A program made the position numbers and the translations under genes. Below, in pieces: positions 25,532-33,961 of a DNA stretch of 64,000 nt (the first letter of the stretch is position 1; each line of letters opens with the position of its first letter). The notes under the pieces are model-generated. The model made no database searches. It saw only the letters and a list, made by a program, of their open reading frames with translations, and was not told where the DNA came from. This stretch comes from Polyangiaceae bacterium (GTDB lineage Bacteria; Myxococcota_A; Polyangia; Polyangiales; Polyangiaceae). The stretch lies in contig JAICQQ010000016.1 of the NCBI GenBank assembly GCA_025937785.1, positions 1 to 64,000 on the forward strand. Direction: 5' to 3'.

Positions 25532-27562
25532 TCAACGCGCCTCTTCTGTGACGACGAGCAGCGGGCCGAGACCGAGCCCAGGGTCGCGCCGCTCGAGTCC
25601 CGGGGCGAACACGCTCGAGACGTTGCCGTCGAGGTAGAGCGCGTCGGTACACCCGAGCTCGCGCATGAACGAGGCGAACTCGTAGAAGTTCACCCGCGTC
25701 GTGGAGATGGCCATCACCACTACTTCGTCGATGACACCCACGCCATTGCGAATCAGGCGGCTCGGCGAGTCTCGTTGGAAGGTCGGGTGCAGCTGTCCGG
25801 CCACCACCAGCATCGGTCCCGATTGGGTCGCTTCGCTCGTCTCGCCGTAGAGATCGTCTCGCCACGCGCTGGTGGTCTGGACGCCCGGACCGGAACTGGT
25901 GATTTCGAACACACCGTTGGGCACCAGAAAGAAGTTCCCCTTGCCATGCCCCGTGTTGAGCGGTGAGCGCTCGTTCGACCGGCTCACGAGCAACCCCACC
26001 GGGCTCCGGTCGGGGTGGTACATGCCAGCGTTCATGGCCCAGATCAAGCGCCGGCCTCGACCCTGGATGCGCGCCGCGAGCGCATCGAACCCGTCCCACG
26101 GATCCCTCGGGTCGTTCATCAGCTCCACATGGATAGCGGTCTTGGGCCCTACGAACGCGACCTGGTACTCCTGCTCGGCCCGGCGCAGCCGAAGCGCCTC
26201 GACTCGCTCGCCCAAAGATCGCTCGTCCGTGACCTCGAAGCCGGCTCCAAGGGGTTTCGGGCAACCGTCGATGGCGGAGGGGCACTCGAGCGTCGGCAGC
26301 ACCACACAGACGTCGCCTCGCGGTCGAGTGCTCAGCTCGCTAGCCCACGCGGTGAGCGGGCGCGCCGACGCCGCCTTGAGGTGCAGCACGCGCGTGGTCG
26401 AGGCCGGGCACTCGTCGCGCCACTGTGCTAGGAACACACGGAGCGCCGAGTTCCGTTGCCCGAAAATGCGTCCGAACACCGGCCGCGTCTGGCGCACGAT
26501 TTCACTGTGGGCTATGTGAGCTTTCGAGTAACCGGCGCGGCGCACCGTACGGAACGCGGCTTCGAGATCCGCCACGCGCCGAAGCTCGCGCAGGTTGAGC
26601 ATCAAAGCTCCGGGAAACTCTCGCTGCGGGTTGAGTTGTTGCCACAGCTCCCGCTTGCGCTTCAAAACTGCGTACAGCTCGTCGTGGGAGCGCAGCCGGG
26701 ACCCGTCCACTTCGAACTGGGCCGGGCCGAGAGCCACCCAGGGTGCTCCGACGACATTGTCTGGAGCGTGCCCGTCGAGTCCCAGGGGTCGAGGCTCACA
26801 GGCGTCGCAAAGCGTGAAGCCGAACGTGGGATCGAAGGGGTGCGCGTTTTCCCAAGCGAACCGAGACCCGATCGGTGCCAGGACCAGCGTCGCTGCCCCG
26901 CCTAGCAGGGCCACCGCGACGCTGCCAACGCCCTGCCGGCGGGTGACGGCTCGCTGTGGTCGATGCCAGAGAGCCCAGCCAGCGAGGCACCCGCCGGCTC
27001 CGAGACTTACGGCGAGTGCGAGCACGCCTCTCGCGAAGCGAGCGCGTGAAGGTTCGAGCGCGTCGAAAGCCAAATACATTGGCGGCAAGGTCTCCGGCAA
27101 CTGGACCAGGAAGGCGCGGCAGCTCCACGCGGCCCAGCCGAGGCCGACCCAGAAGCACGCGACCGCCAGCGCGACCTGTATCCGGCCTGATCGGGTCAGT
27201 CCGAGCGCCGTCGGCCACAACACCAATGGCCCCCACAGGCCGAGGGCTCCGCTGATGCTCGACCACTGGAGTAGCAGACGCTCACCGAGCGCGAGCGACA
27301 GCGGCCGCACCGGACCCCAACCCCTCTCGAAACCCTCTGCCCAGAGTTCGACGATCGAGGTCGCTCCCAGCACCACCACGAGCGCGCACGCCGCTGTCGC
27401 CAGCCAGGGCTCGCTGCTCCAGTAGCGCTGCCAGGATTCGGTCGCGCGCCTCGAGGTCGACCAGGTGATCCCGCTAGAGGCGACCCAGAGCAGCGCCAGC
27501 GCCGCGTGGCCCAGCCATACCAGGGGCGGCAGGCTTCCCACAATCGCTCCGATCGCGCTCAC
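25532..27562 (-). CDS. Multi-pass membrane protein with C-terminal phosphodiester glycosidase (NAGPA-type) domain
   Basis: Protein of 676 residues from the GTG at 27562. The N-terminal 260 residues have about six hydrophobic helices (LPPLVWLGHAALALLWVASS, LATAACALVVVLGATSIVEL, IQVALAVACFWVGLGWAAW, GVGSVAVALLGGAATLVLAP among them). A polar domain of about 200 residues follows, and the last 200 residues match the phosphodiester glycosidase family (NAGPA/YigE type): LIWAMNAGMYHPDRSPVGLL, SGPMLVVAGQLHPTFQRDS, RNGVGVIDEVVVMAIS and ELGCTDALYLDGNVSSVF with conserved Asp and Asn. Family members cleave GlcNAc-alpha-phosphodiesters; the substrate here is unknown. The start overlaps the stop of a small membrane ORF (GTGA). 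A second family member lies at 52520. Confidence 0.82.
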   Translation of the reverse strand: MSAIGAIVGSLPPLVWLGHAALALLWVASSGITWSTSRRATESWQRYWSSEPWLATAACALVVVLGATSIVELWAEGFERGWGPVRPLSLALGERLLLQWSSISGALGLWGPLVLWPTALGLTRSGRIQVALAVACFWVGLGWAAWSCRAFLVQLPETLPPMYLAFDALEPSRARFARGVLALAVSLGAGGCLAGWALWHRPQRAVTRRQGVGSVAVALLGGAATLVLAPIGSRFAWENAHPFDPTFGFTLCDACEPRPLGLDGHAPDNVVGAPWVALGPAQFEVDGSRLRSHDELYAVLKRKRELWQQLNPQREFPGALMLNLRELRRVADLEAAFRTVRRAGYSKAHIAHSEIVRQTRPVFGRIFGQRNSALRVFLAQWRDECPASTTRVLHLKAASARPLTAWASELSTRPRGDVCVVLPTLECPSAIDGCPKPLGAGFEVTDERSLGERVEALRLRRAEQEYQVAFVGPKTAIHVELMNDPRDPWDGFDALAARIQGRGRRLIWAMNAGMYHPDRSPVGLLVSRSNERSPLNTGHGKGNFFLVPNGVFEITSSGPGVQTTSAWRDDLYGETSEATQSGPMLVVAGQLHPTFQRDSPSRLIRNGVGVIDEVVVMAISTTRVNFYEFASFMRELGCTDALYLDGNVSSVFAPGLERRDPGLGLGPLLVVTEEAR

Positions 27563-27726
27563 CCGACTCCCCCGCGGGCGACTCGGAAGAGCTGCTCGGT
27601 GGCGAGGGATACCTGGTAGCTCGCGCGCAACAAGAGCCCCAGCGCCAAGAGCACGACGAGGAGCCTGAAGATGGCGTGAGCGCGCGCGCGGTTCGCGGAT
27701 CGATTGGGGGTGACCGTCACGCTCAC
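27559..27726 (-). CDS. Small single-pass membrane protein, translationally coupled upstream of the glycosidase
   Basis: A 55-codon ORF that runs from GTG 27726 (or GTG 27720, 53 codons) to the TGA at 27561-27559, whose bases form GTGA with the next start. The product has a basic N-terminus (VTPNRSANRARAHAIFRL), one clear transmembrane helix (LLVVLLALGLLLRASYQV) and a short tail (ATEQLFRVARGGVG). A TATACT hexamer on the minus strand at 27732-27727 would place the transcript start almost on GTG 27720, so a leaderless mRNA is possible. No Shine-Dalgarno is seen. The coupling argues that it is real. Function is unknown; a partner or anchor for the membrane glycosidase is a guess. Confidence 0.6.
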   Translation of the reverse strand: MSVTVTPNRSANRARAHAIFRLLVVLLALGLLLRASYQVSLATEQLFRVARGGVG

Positions 27727-27788
27727 AGTATATCATCGAGGCCGGGCCCGCCCTCCGAGCGCGGCGCGAAGCCCGACGCGGTTTGGTC

Positions 27789-27802
27789 TAACGTTCCCGT
27801 TA
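27789..27802. promoter_or_regulatory. Short palindrome in the divergent promoter region
   Basis: TAACG and CGTTA arms around TTCC lie between the small membrane gene (minus) and the SDR gene (plus), 44 bp before the latter start. An operator is possible; the short arms make chance likely. Confidence 0.25.
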
Positions 27803-27845
27803 ACGATCTTGAATCGCGGCGCGCGCTGCGGCTAAGGTCGTGGTC

Positions 27846-28829
27846 ATGCGCATCTTGTTCATCGGGGGAACCGGCATCATCAGCTCCGCATGCTCGAAGC
27901 TCGCGCTCGAGCTAGGGCACGAGGTCTACCTGCTCTGCCGTGGCGGCTCGCCCCGAACCGCCCCCGAGGGGGCGCGGGTGCTCACGGGCGACGTTCGAGA
28001 CCGTGCGAGCGCAGAACACGCGCTCGCGGACCTGAAGTTCGATGCCGTCGCCGACTTCATCGCGTTCGAGCCGGCGCACATAGAGACCGCGCTGGGGCTG
28101 TTTCAGGGGCGCGCTCGGCAGTACGTGTTCATCAGCTCGGCATCGGCCTACAAGAAGCCCGTCGACCATTGGCCGATCACGGAAGCCACGCCGCTCCACA
28201 ATCCACATTGGCAGTACTCGCGCAACAAAATCGCCTGCGAAGAACGCTTGCTCCACGCCTATCGCCAGCAGGGCTTCCCGATGACCGTCGTGCGCCCGTC
28301 GCACACGTACGATCGCACGTTGTTGCCCTTCGACCCCTACCAAGCTGGGTACACCGTGTTGAAGCGCATGCTCGCAAACAAGCCGGTGGTGGTGCACGGC
28401 GACGGCACCAGCCTTTGGGTGCTCACGCACCACCGCGACTTCGCGAAGGGCTTCGTCGGGCTGTTGGGACACCCCAAGGCGATCGGCGAAACCTTCCACA
28501 TCACCAGCGACGAGGTGCTCACCTGGAACCAAATCTTCACGCTCGTGGGCAACGCGGCGGGCGTCTCGCCGACGCTGGTGCACGTGCCTTCGGACGTGAT
28601 CGCGAAACGACACCCAGAGTGGGGTGCCGGTCTCTTGGGAGACAAGGCGCACAGCGTGATCTTCGACAACACCAAGCTGAAGCGGCTGGTGCCGGGCTTC
28701 GTGGCGGACATCCCGTTCGCGCGGGGCGCCGAAGAAATCGTCGATTTCTACGCGAAGAATCCGGGCTTCGAGCCGCTCCGACCCGACGTCGACGAGCTGA
28801 TGGACCGTTTGATCCAAGACTTTGGCTGA
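27846..28829 (+). CDS. NAD-dependent epimerase/dehydratase (atypical extended SDR)
   Basis: Soluble Rossmann-fold protein of 327 residues. The N-terminus MRILFIGGTGIISSACSK carries the glycine-rich dinucleotide site in the GGTGxIS form found in atypical SDRs related to CSP41 and isoflavone reductase-like proteins. An acidic residue is not placed for NAD preference in a way that I can judge. The catalytic Tyr-Lys appear in QYSRNKIACEERLL, with SSASAYKKPV upstream supplying the Ser. A nucleotide-sugar or small-molecule reductase or epimerase role is typical. Neighbours give no pathway. The ATG at 27846 is preferred over the GTG at 27840. Confidence 0.85.
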   Translation: MRILFIGGTGIISSACSKLALELGHEVYLLCRGGSPRTAPEGARVLTGDVRDRASAEHALADLKFDAVADFIAFEPAHIETALGLFQGRARQYVFISSASAYKKPVDHWPITEATPLHNPHWQYSRNKIACEERLLHAYRQQGFPMTVVRPSHTYDRTLLPFDPYQAGYTVLKRMLANKPVVVHGDGTSLWVLTHHRDFAKGFVGLLGHPKAIGETFHITSDEVLTWNQIFTLVGNAAGVSPTLVHVPSDVIAKRHPEWGAGLLGDKAHSVIFDNTKLKRLVPGFVADIPFARGAEEIVDFYAKNPGFEPLRPDVDELMDRLIQDFG

Positions 28830-28930
28830 GTCGGAGACTACTTGGATAGTCCATCAGTTTCAAGGTGCTAGACCACGAGCGCCCGCTCACTCCGAACGAA
28901 CCGGGATCGGTCGTGAAAGCTGGCGGTGGC

Positions 28931-28951
28931 TCGTGACTGTTTTCGTCACGA
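28931..28951. promoter_or_regulatory. Perfect 7-bp hairpin in the SDR/parvulin gap
   Basis: TCGTGAC and GTCACGA pair around TGTTTTC, 31-51 bp before the next start and about 100 bp after the SDR stop. It could be a weak terminator or an operator; no T-tract follows. Confidence 0.3.
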
Positions 28952-28981
28952 TGTCCGGACCGTCGACTAAGATGCGAGACG

Positions 28982-30109
28982 ATGCCTAGAAAAGTGTGGG
29001 CCTATTGCGTTGTCCTGGCGACTCTCGCCTGGGCGTGTGCCAGCAAGCCACCTGCACCGCCGCAGACCTCGGCGCAAACCGTGGTCGTGGACCTCGGAGG
29101 CTCGCAGACGTCGGCGCGCTCTGCCGAGGCGCGGCTGCCTGCGCTCGGGGCAGCCACCGCGCCCGTCACCATCGTGGCGCTCGTGGCGTTCTCGGACGCA
29201 GAAAGCGCCGCCACGTACCAAGCCTTGAGGCGGTTGCAGGCTCGTCTCGGAGAACCCGAGCTTCGTTTGGTGCTGGTGACCCCCGGTGTGGGTGAGTCCG
29301 GTGAAGTGATGGCGGACACCCTGCAACAGAACCACGGAGACGCCGCCTACTTCGATTTCGCGGCGCGTATGTTCGACGAGGACCCGCCTGCGTTCGGCGA
29401 CGCCTTGAAGCTCGCGCTCGAGGTCAGCCGCGCGCACGCCCAGGACTCGCGTAAGGCCGGGCGTGACAGCTCAGCGCCCATCGTGCAGGCCGAAGCCGAC
29501 GCGCTCCGCGAGGCCGCCGAACCAGTGATTCCGGCGCTGTCGGTGAACGGGATCCGGGTGTTCGGGCGCTTGCCGCCGGCCCAACTCGAGGCGCTGGTGT
29601 CTGCCGAGTACCAAACCGCGCGCGCCCTCGGTCGCACGGGCATTGCCGTTCGCGCCATCTATCCCGAGCGCGTGGCGGGCAACGCGGATCGCGTCGTTCG
29701 GCGTGAGGCTCCAGCGCTCGCGAGCCCACCGGACGAAACGGCGCAGGGGGCGGCGCTCCACGCACCGGCGTCGGATGCCCCGCAACGCGTGACGGCGAGC
29801 CACATCCTGTTCGCCTATCAAGGCGCGCTCAGAGCCTCTCCCGAGATCGCTCGCAGCAAGGCGGACGCCAGGGCGCTGGCGGCGCAGGTGCTCGGCGATC
29901 TGAAGCAGGGAGCGCTCACGTTCGACGAGGCGGTCGCGCGCTACAGCGACGAGCCCGGAGCCGCCCAGCGCCAGGGTGCGCTCGGGTCGTTCGGTCGCAA
30001 TGCCATGGTCAAGCCTTTCGCCGACGCGGCCTTCGCTCTGAAGCCTGGCGACCTTTCGGGCGTCGTAGAGACTGATTTCGGATTCCATATCATCTGGAGA
30101 CAGCAATGA
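28982..30109 (+). CDS. Lipoprotein with degenerate thioredoxin-like domain and C-terminal parvulin (PpiC) domain
   Basis: Envelope lipoprotein of 375 residues; the signal peptide ends in the lipobox LAWAC. Residues about 55-215 follow the pattern of a thioredoxin/DsbA-like domain (APVTIVALVAFSDAESAATY, then PALSVNGIRVFGRLPPAQ) but lack a CxxC. The last 110 residues are a PpiC-type rotamase: VTASHILFAYQGA, LKQGALTFDEAVARYSDEPG, GALGSFGRNAMVKPFADAAF and GVVETDFGFHIIWRQ, with the active-site aspartate, the FGRG-like turn and the terminal FGFHII. Peptidyl-prolyl isomerisation of exported proteins is expected. The next gene starts inside this stop (ATGA), so the two are made together. Confidence 0.88.
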   Translation: MPRKVWAYCVVLATLAWACASKPPAPPQTSAQTVVVDLGGSQTSARSAEARLPALGAATAPVTIVALVAFSDAESAATYQALRRLQARLGEPELRLVLVTPGVGESGEVMADTLQQNHGDAAYFDFAARMFDEDPPAFGDALKLALEVSRAHAQDSRKAGRDSSAPIVQAEADALREAAEPVIPALSVNGIRVFGRLPPAQLEALVSAEYQTARALGRTGIAVRAIYPERVAGNADRVVRREAPALASPPDETAQGAALHAPASDAPQRVTASHILFAYQGALRASPEIARSKADARALAAQVLGDLKQGALTFDEAVARYSDEPGAAQRQGALGSFGRNAMVKPFADAAFALKPGDLSGVVETDFGFHIIWRQQ

Positions 30110-32658
30110 GATATCTCGCCTGGCTCTTGGCTTTTGTCTGCGCCGCGTGCGCCGCGCCCAGATCCCAACCTGCGCCCTCCGCGCCGAAGGCAGCCGTCGC
30201 CAGCGCTGGCGCGCCGGCGTCCCCATTGCTGCCGGTCTACGCCGACGACCTGATGTGGGGGGCGAGCGATCCGCTCGTGACCATCGTCGCGTTCCTCGAC
30301 TTCGCAAAGGAAGACAGCAGAACTCGCTACGCCGCGCTGGCTGAACTCGTCGAGCAAAGTCCCGAACTGCGCCTGGTGGTGAAACAAGCTCCGCTCGAGC
30401 TCGACGGAGAACCCATCGCCGAATCGACTCTTGCGGTCAGGGACACGCTCGGGTCGAAAGCGGCGAAAGAGTTTCTGGGCATGGTCAGTGACGCTAGCGG
30501 TGCGCCCTCGAAAGAAGAGCTCAGCGTGTGGGCATTGGGTCTGACCGCGACGCATGGGGCGGAAACCGCCGGCACATCCGCTGTGCGGCGCGACACCCGC
30601 CAGCAGCTCCAGCGAAATCTCGAGCTGGCGCGGCGGCTCGAACTCTTGGACACCCCGGTGCTTTACGTGAACGGCGTGCGCTGGCAGCCCGGCGGCGACG
30701 ACGATGATCAGCGCTTCTCTAGTGTGCTCGCGGAAGAGCTGCGGGCGAGCAAGGCCGAGCGCCCGCAGTCCGCGACCTCGGAGCTTCACTATGCGCGCCG
30801 GGTCGAAGCGAACTGGGCATCGCGCGAGACTGCTCCGACCGCCGCGCGTGGGGCGGTGTCGCCTCTGGCCGACGCGCCCGAACCCTCATGGGGCTCGCCG
30901 AGCGCTCCGGTCACCCTGGTGGAGTTTACCGATTTCGAGTGTCCTTTTTGTTCACGCGTTCAGCCGACGTTGGCTCAGTTGCGAAAGAAGTACGGCCCCA
31001 AGCAACTGCGCATGGTGTTCAAGCACAACCCCCTGCCGTTCCACAAAAGCGCTCGACCCGCGGCGGAGGCAGCGGTGATCGTTTTTCAGAAAGGCGGCGA
31101 TCGCGCCTTTTGGGCCTTCCACGATCGCGTGTTCGAAAACCAGAAGGAGCTGACGCCAGGAAACTTCGAGCGTTGGGCTGCCGAAGCCGGAGTTTCGTCG
31201 ACTGATTTGCGACACGGGCTCGATCGCGGGAGGGCGAGCGCCAAGGTGCAGGCTGACATGGCGCTGGCGGCGAAGGTGGGGGTGTCAGGAACCCCCGCAT
31301 TTCGCATCAATGGGGTTACGCTGAGCGGCGCTCAACCCGTCGACAAGTTCGTCGAAGTCATCGATCAACAGCTGGAGCTGGCGGCTGAGCTGCGGCGACA
31401 GGGGGTGTCCTCCGCCGACGTCAGCGCGTTGCTGACCGAGCGTCAACTGACGCTAGGGGACACTGCGCCCAAGGCGCCAGGGACCGTGCCCAGCGAGGAC
31501 TCCACGGCGTGGCGGGTACCGGTATCTCCGGACGACCCCGTGGACGGTCCGAGTGACGCGCTCGTCACGCTGATCGAGTTCGCTAACCTACAGTGCCCGT
31601 TCTGCAAACGCGTGCAGCCGACCTTGAAGGCATTGCGGGCGAAGTACGGCGCGGATTTGCGCATCGTGTGGAAAGACAATCCGCTGCCTTTTCACCCGCG
31701 CGCCAAGCCGGCGGCGACGGTCGCTCGCTCGATCTACGAGCGCCGCGGTGTGCGAGCCTTCTGGCAAGCCGTGGACGCTATCTTCGACTCTCAACCGAAG
31801 CTCGAGGACGACGACTTGAAGCGGTTGGTCGAAGCGCAGTCAGGCAGCTGGCAGCACGCGCTGGCAGCGCTCAAGAGCGATCGCTTCGCGAGCAAGATCG
31901 AAGAGAGCCAGGAGCTGGCGACCGATTTCCAGGCCCGAGGCACTCCTTACTTCTTCATCAACGGCGTGCGTCTTTCCGGCGCGCAGCCGCAGGAAAAGTT
32001 CGAGGAGCTGATCGAGGCGGAACTGAGGAGGGCCAAAGCCCTCGTGGCCAAGGGGCTGCCACGCGCGAAGGTTTTCGAGACCCTGATGGCGGACGCCGCC
32101 GAGCCGCCGCCGCCAGAAAAGAAGCAAGTCGCGGCCCCGGTCGGCAGCGCTCCGTATCGCGGTCCCGCGAACGCCAAGGTGGTGATCCAGATCTTCTCGG
32201 ATTTCCAGTGCCCCTTTTGCCTGCGTGTCAACGCGACGCTCGACGCGCTGCTGAAGGCGCAGCCGCGCATCAAGCTCGTCTGGCGCAACCTGCCGCTGCC
32301 GTTCCACAAAGATGCGGATTTGGCGGCTCAGGCTGCGCACGAGGTGTTCTTGCAGCTCGGGAACCAGGGCTTCTGGAAGTACCACAAGCTGCTCTTCGAA
32401 GCACAACAGCAGACCGACGGACTGAAGCGTCCGAACCTCGAGACGCTGGCGCAGAAGCTAGGTGCGAACATGGTGCGCTTTCGCGCTGCGCTCGACGCCG
32501 AGAAACATCGCGCCCGCATCGAGTCCGACAAGACGGCGGCACAGACCGCGGGCATCAGCGGGACACCGGGCTTCGTGATCGGTGACTACTACCTCAGCGG
32601 TGCTCAACCGCTGGCTCACTTCGAGAAGCTGGTGCGCCGCGTGCAAGCGGGCAGGTAG
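30106..32658 (+). CDS. Lipoprotein with four tandem DsbA-like thioredoxin domains
   Basis: Envelope lipoprotein of 850 residues; lipobox AFVCAAC. It carries four repeated DsbA-like domains: domain 1 (residues about 45-220) has no active-site cysteines; domains 2, 3 and 4 have CPFC motifs at residues 279-282, 497-500 and 702-705 (FTDFECPFCSRV, FANLQCPFCKRV, FSDFQCPFCLRV). All four keep the cis-proline TP (LLDTPVLYVNG, VSGTPAFRING, ARGTPYFFING, ISGTPGFVIGD). Family members oxidise or isomerise disulfides in exported proteins; these match the DsbA-like/thioredoxin_4 group. It is coupled to the parvulin lipoprotein upstream. Abundant Cys-rich lipoproteins nearby could be clients, which is inference. 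Four domains in one chain is unusual; single domains are the norm. Confidence 0.92.
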   Translation: MRYLAWLLAFVCAACAAPRSQPAPSAPKAAVASAGAPASPLLPVYADDLMWGASDPLVTIVAFLDFAKEDSRTRYAALAELVEQSPELRLVVKQAPLELDGEPIAESTLAVRDTLGSKAAKEFLGMVSDASGAPSKEELSVWALGLTATHGAETAGTSAVRRDTRQQLQRNLELARRLELLDTPVLYVNGVRWQPGGDDDDQRFSSVLAEELRASKAERPQSATSELHYARRVEANWASRETAPTAARGAVSPLADAPEPSWGSPSAPVTLVEFTDFECPFCSRVQPTLAQLRKKYGPKQLRMVFKHNPLPFHKSARPAAEAAVIVFQKGGDRAFWAFHDRVFENQKELTPGNFERWAAEAGVSSTDLRHGLDRGRASAKVQADMALAAKVGVSGTPAFRINGVTLSGAQPVDKFVEVIDQQLELAAELRRQGVSSADVSALLTERQLTLGDTAPKAPGTVPSEDSTAWRVPVSPDDPVDGPSDALVTLIEFANLQCPFCKRVQPTLKALRAKYGADLRIVWKDNPLPFHPRAKPAATVARSIYERRGVRAFWQAVDAIFDSQPKLEDDDLKRLVEAQSGSWQHALAALKSDRFASKIEESQELATDFQARGTPYFFINGVRLSGAQPQEKFEELIEAELRRAKALVAKGLPRAKVFETLMADAAEPPPPEKKQVAAPVGSAPYRGPANAKVVIQIFSDFQCPFCLRVNATLDALLKAQPRIKLVWRNLPLPFHKDADLAAQAAHEVFLQLGNQGFWKYHKLLFEAQQQTDGLKRPNLETLAQKLGANMVRFRAALDAEKHRARIESDKTAAQTAGISGTPGFVIGDYYLSGAQPLAHFEKLVRRVQAGR

Positions 32659-32804
32659 ACGCACTACCTCAGCATGCCTCGGCCGGCGCGACCCCTGCGC
32701 CTGGCTCAGGCCCGACGGCGCTCGCAGAGTCCATGTTCGGACTCCACGAGCTGATGCGAGAGCGCCGGGCAGTGCCCCGGCACCGGGTCCAGACAGCGTT
32801 CGGT

Positions 32805-33449
32805 TCAGTCCATCCAGCCCGAGAGGGTCAGGTGCACCATGAACTGCAGCTGTGAAACATCGAAGTCGGCGCTGCCGCCGTCGCTCTCGTTCTCGGCGCC
32901 GCCGGTGAAGTAACCCAGGCCCAACCAAGGATCGATGCTGAACTCTTTGCCCGGGAACAGCCGCAAACCTCCGCGTGCCATGAACAGGAACCCCGACGTG
33001 GAGTTGCTGAACTCGCCGCCGTCGGTTTCGGCGCTGCTGCTGGAGTTCAGATACCCGACGACCGCGCCCACGAACGGCTGCACTTTGTCGCCAGGCGCGA
33101 TGACGTAGTCGAGCTTCGGCCCGAGCATGAACTGGAAGGTGCTAAGGTCAGTCTCTGCATCTCCAGTTTCTTCGGTCATCGACGTACCGCCGAGTTGCAC
33201 CAGGCCGCCGACGACCAGGTTGGGGGTGACGCCGTAGCCCAGCTCGGCGTGCACTTCGTGCCCGATGCCCCAGGTGAACCCAGAGGTCTTTGTTTCATCG
33301 CCCTCCTCGGGTTCTACAGTGGTGCTGCTCCAGCCCAGGAAAGGCGTACCGAGACCCAACTGGAATTCGCCCTCTTCGGCGTGCGCGAACGGAGCTGCGG
33401 CCAGAGCGATGAGGCATGAACTGACAGAAACGATGCGGAGTGCTTGCAT
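32805..33449 (-). CDS. Outer-membrane beta-barrel protein
   Basis: Protein of 214 residues starting at ATG 33449 (MQALRIVSVSSCLIALAAAP), with a signal peptide cut near AHAEEG. The mature part is made of alternating amphipathic strands with Asn/Ser/Asp-rich loops (GHEVHAELGYGVTPNLVVGG, VQPFVGAVVGYLNSSSSAET, FLFMARGGLRLFPGKEFS) typical of 8-stranded OmpA/OmpW-like barrels. No specific family or ligand can be named. An upstream in-frame start at 33509 is non-secretory and not used. Transcribed alone, divergent from the next gene. Confidence 0.75.
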   Translation of the reverse strand: MQALRIVSVSSCLIALAAAPFAHAEEGEFQLGLGTPFLGWSSTTVEPEEGDETKTSGFTWGIGHEVHAELGYGVTPNLVVGGLVQLGGTSMTEETGDAETDLSTFQFMLGPKLDYVIAPGDKVQPFVGAVVGYLNSSSSAETDGGEFSNSTSGFLFMARGGLRLFPGKEFSIDPWLGLGYFTGGAENESDGGSADFDVSQLQFMVHLTLSGWMD

Positions 33450-33961
33450 GATGGAAACCTTCCTACTTCGAAGGGTCGCGAGTCTACCCAAGCTGGTTCG
33501 GGCCGCCAAATAACCGAACGCTCATCAGCGTGTTTTGGACCTACATTGTGGTGAGTCGCTGATGCTTCAGGCGAGCAGAGGAAGCCTGCGGAGGTTCACC
33601 GCGTTGGGCGAAAAAACTGGGGAAATCAGCCGCTGCTGGCGTGCTCGACCAACGCTCGCCGCCAGGGCCGAACGGCAGGTTGGCGTCGCGAAACGCCGCG
33701 CCGTGTGAGGCTGCCGAAACGACTTGGAATCCAAAAGGCAGGTGCGAAGCGCCTCGCGCACGGCGTTTGAGCGAAGCGGCGCAGCTTGGCATTTCGCCTC
33801 GCCGGCGGGCTTTCCGAAGTCAAAGCAGACGGTTGTGGCCAGCGTGTGCATGAAAACCCTACGCAGGTTGCAGTCTGGCACGGGGTCGCAAGTCGAATCG
33901 ACCTCGAAAAAGCGGCTGATCGCGGCTTACGGCGACGATCGAACGCAACGCCCCGTCCGTT
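33450..33961. other. Intergenic region of about 510 bp with no supported gene
   Basis: This lies between the divergent barrel and helical-protein genes. Both strands have open frames of up to about 105 codons, the longest on the minus strand from 33881 (MPDCNLRRVFMHTLATTV). None has a signal peptide, transmembrane helix, motif or good ribosome site. Codon composition is no better than in the shadow frames of real genes. I see nothing else; the two promoters should be inside. Confidence 0.4.
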
